Part shown: piece by piece, positions 58,640-64,000 of the stretch
Layout: every line of letters starts with the position of its first letter
Numbering within the stretch: position 1 is the first letter of the stretch
From: Vigna angularis
Lineage: Eukaryota > Streptophyta > Magnoliopsida > Fabales > Fabaceae
Direction: 5' to 3'
Assembly: GCF_016808095.1 (NCBI RefSeq)
Contig: NC_068973.1
Span: 25,276,077-25,340,076 of the forward strand
DNA: 64,000 nt
Position numbers and translations under genes: made by a program
Notes under the pieces: model-generated
Databases searched by the model: none
Seen by the model: only the letters and a program-made list of their open reading frames with translations
What the model was told of the DNA's origin: nothing

Positions 58640-59795
58640 CTATAGGCTTTTTGTAATTTAATAGTGAGTAAAATGTGAGTTTACCTCGAAATTAATCCCT
58701 ATTTATAGAGTTTATAGGAATCAGACCAATTAATTTATCTCATAATGATCATTAATGAAAACTTAAGGTGCGATGGCTTCTAGGTGTTTTCTATCTAGTT
58801 CTTGACCTAGGGAACACTTTCGTAGCTCCTAGAGTCCACCGCTCGATGAGGAACGTTCTTCGTGAACTCTCACCTGAGCCTCTTCGACCTAGGGAACGTT
58901 CTAAGTGAACTCCTAGGTCCACCGCTCGATGAGGAACGTTCTTTGTGAACTCTCACCTGAGCCTCTTCGACCTAGGGAACATTTTAAGTGAACTCCTAGG
59001 TCCACCGCTTGGTGAGGAACGTTCTTCGTGAACTCTCACCTGAGCCTCTTCAACCTAGGGAACGTTCTAAGTGAACTCCTAGAGTCTAAACACTCATTGA
59101 GGAATGTTTTCGTAACTCTCACCAAGACCTAGGGAATGTTCTAAGTGAACTCCAAGAGTCGAAACGCTTGGTGAGGAACGTTTTCGTAACTCTCACCAAG
59201 ACCTAGGGAACGTTCTAAGTGAACTCCTAGAGTCTAAACGACTCGATGAGGAACGTTTTCATAACTCTTGCCTTAACAAGACCCAGGGAATGTTATAAGA
59301 TAACTCCTAGGTCCGTTGCTCGGTGAGGAACGTTTTTTCATATATCACCTTATCATTCTTGACCTAGGGAACGTTCTAAGTGAACTCCTAGAGTCTATCG
59401 CTCGGTGACGAACGTATCCATAAATCACCTGAGCTAGTTCGACTTAGAGAGCAAATCACTAAGATCCAAACGATCGGTTAAGACTTCAAAACCCTACGCA
59501 ATATCTGAAGATTTTGCTAGGGCTTGGGGGGCCTATGTTACTATGGGCTTTTAGCTGACCGACCGGGTACGGTGACAAAGTGGATGGAAAGGACCAAGTA
59601 GTTGACGTGCCAAAAAGCATCTCATGACCGCTCGGTTCCGACAACCGTTGAGTAGAGTTAAGGCGCAATTAATGTCACAACGACTACTGTTAAGTGGTTA
59701 AGGTTTGCATTTAATATGTAAATTAATTGGTTAGATTCTTATAAACTCTATAAATAGGGGATTAATTTCGAGATAAACTCACCTTTTACTCACTA
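58640..59795. repeat. Inverted repeat with TATA boxes around a minisatellite
   Basis: Left arm about 58642-58742 and right arm about 59696-59795 are inverted copies of about 90-100 bases. Each carries a CTCTATAAATAGGG-type box pointing outward. Between them at about 58810-59420 are roughly eight copies of a unit of 74-83 bases. Each unit is a dimer of GAACGTTC...GTGAACTC followed by CTCACC and GACCTAGG. No gene. It could be two LTRs of an uncharacterised element in inverted orientation. Confidence 0.7.
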
Positions 59796-60327
59796 TTAAA
59801 CATTTACATACAAATTAAATTTTATTTTAATTTGGGGAGGGACAAATTTTAATAGCATTAAACCTTATTTTAATAGGACTTTTTATGTAATCTTTTTTTA
59901 TTTTATATGATTAAACATTTTAGTATAAATTTACATACCTTTTCATTTATATGTACTTCTTTTTATGATTGAGAGGATGAGAGATTTATACGCATGATAT
60001 TGGAATACTTTGTAATTAATTAACAAAAACTATCAATTTTTATTTATACATCTCTTCGCATTACACAAATATGATGGTTCAACTAAGTCAATATAAGAGG
60101 TAGTATAGTCCATCAATTGCGCAAGTGTTTGCATTCTACTTGTATAAAAAGATGACAACGCTCGCGTCTCAGAATAATTTTGGGTAATAAAGTGGGTTGA
60201 GGATGTGATATAAATCATACGCAAAGGACAACCTTCTTGTAGGTGAACTTGTATTATTAATATTAGTATATACAACTTATTTTGAAATGAAAGCAAAGAA
60301 TAATAACATTACCTGCAAAAAATGACA
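59796..60327. other. Unassigned AT-rich spacer
   Basis: No gene or repeat recognised. Its last bases (60317-60327, AAAAAATGACA) form the left target-site copy of the following element. Confidence 0.5.
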
Positions 60328-62946
60328 GGGCTAAATACGCTTCTAGTCCCTGAACTATCATGCTATTTTGGGTTTCGTCCCTTTTCGAAAGGTTTGTTCA
60401 TTTTCGTCCTCTTAGTTAGGAAACTCGTATTTTAAGTCCTTAAAAAGCAACGACATTAGATTTTCTGTGATGTGGCTAACAGTGAGTCACGTGGGATGCA
60501 GCTTCCCTGATAAGTGTGTGCCACATTTTTCTCTTTTATTTCTCTTTTTTTTCTCTCTTTTAGTACTGCTCAAGGGAGCAGCGGCCAGTGCCTCCGACAC
60601 CGTATTAAAGTCTCCACTGTTGTCCGCAACCACCACCATGATAACGATTGAATTTACCGTTATCTGTGGTGCAATTTTGATACTAAATCAACTCTATTTG
60701 ACTTTGAAGCTTGCTTAAACTCTTGTTTTTAGTTTAATTTTTGAATAAGTGAGTTGAGGTTATACTTAATGATTTTTATCACTAATTCCCTCAAATTTGT
60801 AGGTTATTGGTATGATTGGAAGAGGAGCAAAAGTATCAAGGAGTTGGAACCCAGGAGGAACAACAAAAGCACTAGGAAAGAAGGTTAAAGAAGGCGCATG
60901 GCGCCTGGTTTCCCCCATTTGGGGCGCTGAGCGCCACTCTTCTCGTAAGGGCGCTTGCTTGCCCCCATTTGGGTCGCTTAACGCCACTCTTCTCGTAGTG
61001 TCGCCTGCTTGCCCCTATCCAGGGTGCTCAACGCCAACTACATGTCTCACAGCTCGCCTGGTTGCCTCACTTAGGGCGCTGAGCGCCAGCGACGTTGGCC
61101 CATGATCCATGTTTGATCTATTTAAAGGCTTTTACACATTAAAGTTGGTATCTTTGGACGACTGAAGCACAGAAACATTATTTTTGACCCTTTGGAGGAA
61201 GATTGGGATGCGGGAGCTTTCCTTTTCTCTTTCTAGGGTTTCCATCTCATATTCATTCTTCCATTGTAAGCCAAGGTTCTCCATGACAATGGAGAACTAC
61301 ATTCATTTGTTGTTGGGGATGATGTAACCTCTAAACTTTCATGTATTTGAACATGTTTTAAATATTTTATGGTTCTTTCATTGAATGTTAGTGCTTTCTC
61401 CTATTCTTAATGCTAGTCTTGTTTTGCCCATTCATGACTTGATGTTTGATTTGTTTGAGTATTGGGAAATATCTTATGAATCATGATCTGGAGGATTTCA
61501 CCCAAAGGGAATATTGCCTAGGGATAGGGATAGGACATTTGGTTGTCTTAAGCTTCTTTTCTTGATTCGGAATTGCTTGTTAAGGTTTTCAAGGGATTGT
61601 TGTCTAATAATCAAGTCTAGGCTTTTTATGCCGAGGGATCGGGTTCTAAGTAATTTCGTAAGTGACATTAACATTCCAATGAAGAAGATGAGTTCTAATA
61701 TGCATGAAAGTAAAGTAGGTGAAATCTAACCCCAACAACATCATCATCTCATATCATCAATATCATCCATTCATTCTTGCTTTTAGTTCCAAAAGATCAA
61801 GATTTTACATTCAAGTTTATGTTTACTTTTATTGCATTTTACTCTTAATCATTGGAATCATTTTTTAGTCTTAATTAGTTAAGGTATTACACAATTGTTT
61901 AGTAACACAAGTCTCTTGGGAATCGATACTGGTCTTACCATTTTATATTACTTGATACGATTTGGTACACTTGCCAATAAGTTAACACACCACATCGGCC
62001 TTCACTATCGTCTTAAAGTCTTTGGGCACCTTCTCCATCTTTCTTTTTCTTGCTATCAGACTAAGTCATGACTAACCTAAAACTTCCCTACACTAGAATC
62101 TCAGATTCTGGCAACCACCTCGTGCAAGCCGCCGCGACTAACCACCATGACGTCGGTCTCTGAAAAGCGAAACTGCTTACTATCGCGTTGTAATTGTGCC
62201 GCCACCAACCACAACATCAATGTCGCAAAGCCTTAACGAACCGCTAGTTGCCGTCACGCACAACCATCATGGTTGCTGCAAAGCCGTCGCGAATGCGCCA
62301 CAGCCACCATCTCCAGCAAGCTTCGACCTCTAGAAAGCTGTAAAAGAAGAACTTAGATCGCAAACACCGTAGTTTCTCATGCACAACATCAGGCTGCCAT
62401 CAACAGGAGCGAGTTCAACGCTTTAACCTAAACAGAGAAAATGAGAATCCCACTTCAGGTACCCTAATTGCGAATCCATCTTCTCGCGAAACCTCCATCT
62501 CATTCGTGGCGCAAAAGCTTTCCCTTCACGCACTAAGCCAACACAAACCTGCAAGGAAACCAAAGAAGCAAAAAAAAAAAAACCAGATCATGAATTCCTC
62601 CCTAAACTAAGTGAAGCCACTATGAGGGAGAGGGAGAAACCCTATTCTCCTGCCATAAGAAGAAGCAGCATTCCCACAAAATTAGAAACCCTAATTTTTT
62701 GGGTGAGGAAGGGGATATCACGTGAACCCTCAAAACCCTAATTAGAAACGTGGCACAAACTTATCAGGGAAGCTGGCATCCCACGTGGCGCACCGTTAGA
62801 CACCTCATAGAAAATCTAACGTCGTTCCTTTTTAAGGACTAAATATACGAGTTTCCTAACTAAGAGGACGAAAATGAACAAACCTTTCAAAGAGAGACGA
62901 AACCCAAAATAGCATGATAGTTCAGGGACTAAAAGCATATTTAACT
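60328..62946. mobile_element. Mutator-like element (MULE) with about 200-bp TIRs
   Basis: Left TIR about 60328-60527 and right TIR about 62749-62946 are inverted copies with about 90 percent identity by eye (shared CTAGTCCCTGAACTATCATG-type start and GAAACTCGTAT, CACGTGGGATG). The flanks AAAAAATGACA and AAAAAGTGACA are a 9-11-bp target duplication with one mismatch. No transposase, so it is non-autonomous. Without the nested LTR its internal part is about 0.87 kb and unusually GC-rich for the window (61993-62560, with many GCCGCC/CCACC runs). This may be captured gene sequence; its source was not recognised. Confidence 0.88.
60639..61987 (+). mobile_element. Gypsy solo LTR with TSD CACCA
   Basis: 1349 bp, TGATAACGATTGAATTTACC to TAAGTTAACA. 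It is flanked by CACCA at 60634-60638 and 61988-61992. Same family as G1-G3: GC-rich zone with GGCGCTGAGCGCC at 60921 and 61077, TATA-like CTATTTAAAGGC at about 61117, and the family signature at 61940-61975. The open frames at 60766-61105 and 61514-61729 lie inside the LTR and are not genes. Confidence 0.95.
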
Positions 62947-62957
62947 AAAAAGTGACA

Positions 62958-64000
62958 TCCATGAACGCCTCCTATACAAATTAATCGATGTTGTCTTATA
63001 TCAGAAGGTGGTCTATTACGTAGTGAGAAGATAGAATACTTTTAACTATATAATAGATAGACTAAGATGACATTATATCGATGTTGTCTGATCTTATAGC
63101 TACCACAAAAAAAACTCAAGATGATGTGCAATCCTTTTCCCCCACTAAATTAAGTCATCACGAGAGGAAAAGATTTCATTCATTTTAAAATTATTTTTCA
63201 AATCTTCCTCTACCACTTTATTTATTACAGAAGAAAAATATGATATGAAGCTATAATTTATTTGAGAATTCATACCATAAGGACATTGTTCCACTTTATA
63301 TTATAACCACTTAAAACATAATATCCACCCCTCAATATCTAAAATGATTCATAATAATACTACTAATAATGCCTACAAAATTATTAAAAAGCATCTAACA
63401 AATTTTTGATAAATTTAAATAATAAAACTTTAAATTAAAATTATTGAAAAACATCTAACAAATTATTTATAAATTAAAAAATAAAGCTTAAAAAAATTTA
63501 ATAAAACGCATATAACGAATTAATAATTAAATCAAAATAAAAATGATTTATAATAAATGTAAAATACTAAAAATTCAAAAATAATAATTGAAATCCATTG
63601 AGGTCTTCAATAGATTTCGAACTCTTGAGGTCTTCAACAAATTTTGTCATCTGTCGAGGTCTTCAATGGATTTCAAAATTCGTCGAGGCCTTCAACGGAT
63701 AACGGATTTTGAAATCCATTAAGGCTTTCAACGAGTTTTCAAATCCGTTAAAGCTTGCGAATTCGAGTATAAGGTTTCATGCACTTGTTTTTGCACAACA
63801 AACGTTCCAAGAAGTAATTTCATGAACAATGCACCAACAATTGTCTTCCTATGTTGCTCCAAGAGGACCACCAACCACACCAACAAAAAAACAAACGATA
63901 GGGACACAATGGACCAAAAACACCCACATTAACCAACAGTAAACAACAACAAACACAACAAGCATCACACTAAACAAGGGAACTAGTGGCAAACAAAGAA
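62958..64000. other. Unassigned AT-rich sequence with short repeats
   Basis: No gene. At 63595-63750 there are about six imperfect copies of a TCTTCAACGGATTT...GTCGAGG unit of 25-35 bases. 63370-63560 has loosely repeated CATCTAACAAATT blocks. Confidence 0.5.

Noticed and set aside
60467..60718. 83-codon frame with a hydrophobic stretch
   Set aside because: Spans the MULE TIR and the nested LTR start, so it cannot be an old gene.

Overview
This window reads as nuclear DNA of a dicot plant, most likely a legume (inference from the family of LTR retrotransposons and from the host gene, not proven). It is AT-rich, gene-poor and dominated by transposable elements. One intact-looking host gene was found: an eight-exon gene on the minus strand (46265-50708) for a membrane-protein-of-ER-body-like protein with a VIT1/CCC1-type membrane domain. 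Every exon phase agrees and the model gives 734 residues. A decayed plant-mobile-domain gene lies at about 56650-58520.

Layout. 1-5567: decayed LTR-retrotransposon pieces, ending in a plus-strand copia 3' LTR with a 38-base poly-C tract. 6057-45348: a 39-kb nest whose outer shell is a minus-strand copia element (3' LTR 6057-7524, 5' LTR 43916-45348). Inside it are a second copia 3' end (8083 onward), a solo copia LTR (9621-10928, TSD GTAAG), an Athila-like Ty3/gypsy element G1 (11115-23781, TSD ATGTA) that itself contains a second gypsy element G2, a third gypsy element G3 (about 24130-31333), and a CACTA DNA transposon (33624-43100) inserted in the copia gag gene. The CACTA carries a TNP2-like transposase, a Transposase_24-like second ORF, 26-bp subterminal repeats, a 247-bp TA tract and a fragment resembling a Kunitz inhibitor gene. 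46265-50708: the host gene. 51405-55028: a direct duplication flanking a copia LTR. 56650-58520: the plant-mobile-domain pseudogene split by an 835-bp CACTA-like element. 58640-59800: an inverted repeat around a minisatellite. 60328-62946: a Mutator-like element with about 200-bp TIRs, carrying a gypsy solo LTR with TSD CACCA.

Main structural result: G1 and G2 look scrambled until one assumes a single inversion of about 8.8 kb between about 14153 and 22926. Undoing it restores G2 inserted into G1 pol with a 5-bp target duplication (TTTAC/TTTGC). It also restores G1 with LTRs that both start TGTTAACGG and with matching outer duplications.

Main biological result: the gypsy element G3 and the copia shell both lack most of pol. 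Both keep a 3' ORF in the env position that starts with the same kind of N-terminus (MASSS followed by KRIKT) and shares a plant-transposon-protein-like core. In the gypsy family, the zone before this ORF also carries the GCTNAGC motif arrays and the TATA-type box that occur in the LTRs, as if the ORF had its own LTR-derived promoter. No tRNA or rRNA gene and no CRISPR array was seen.
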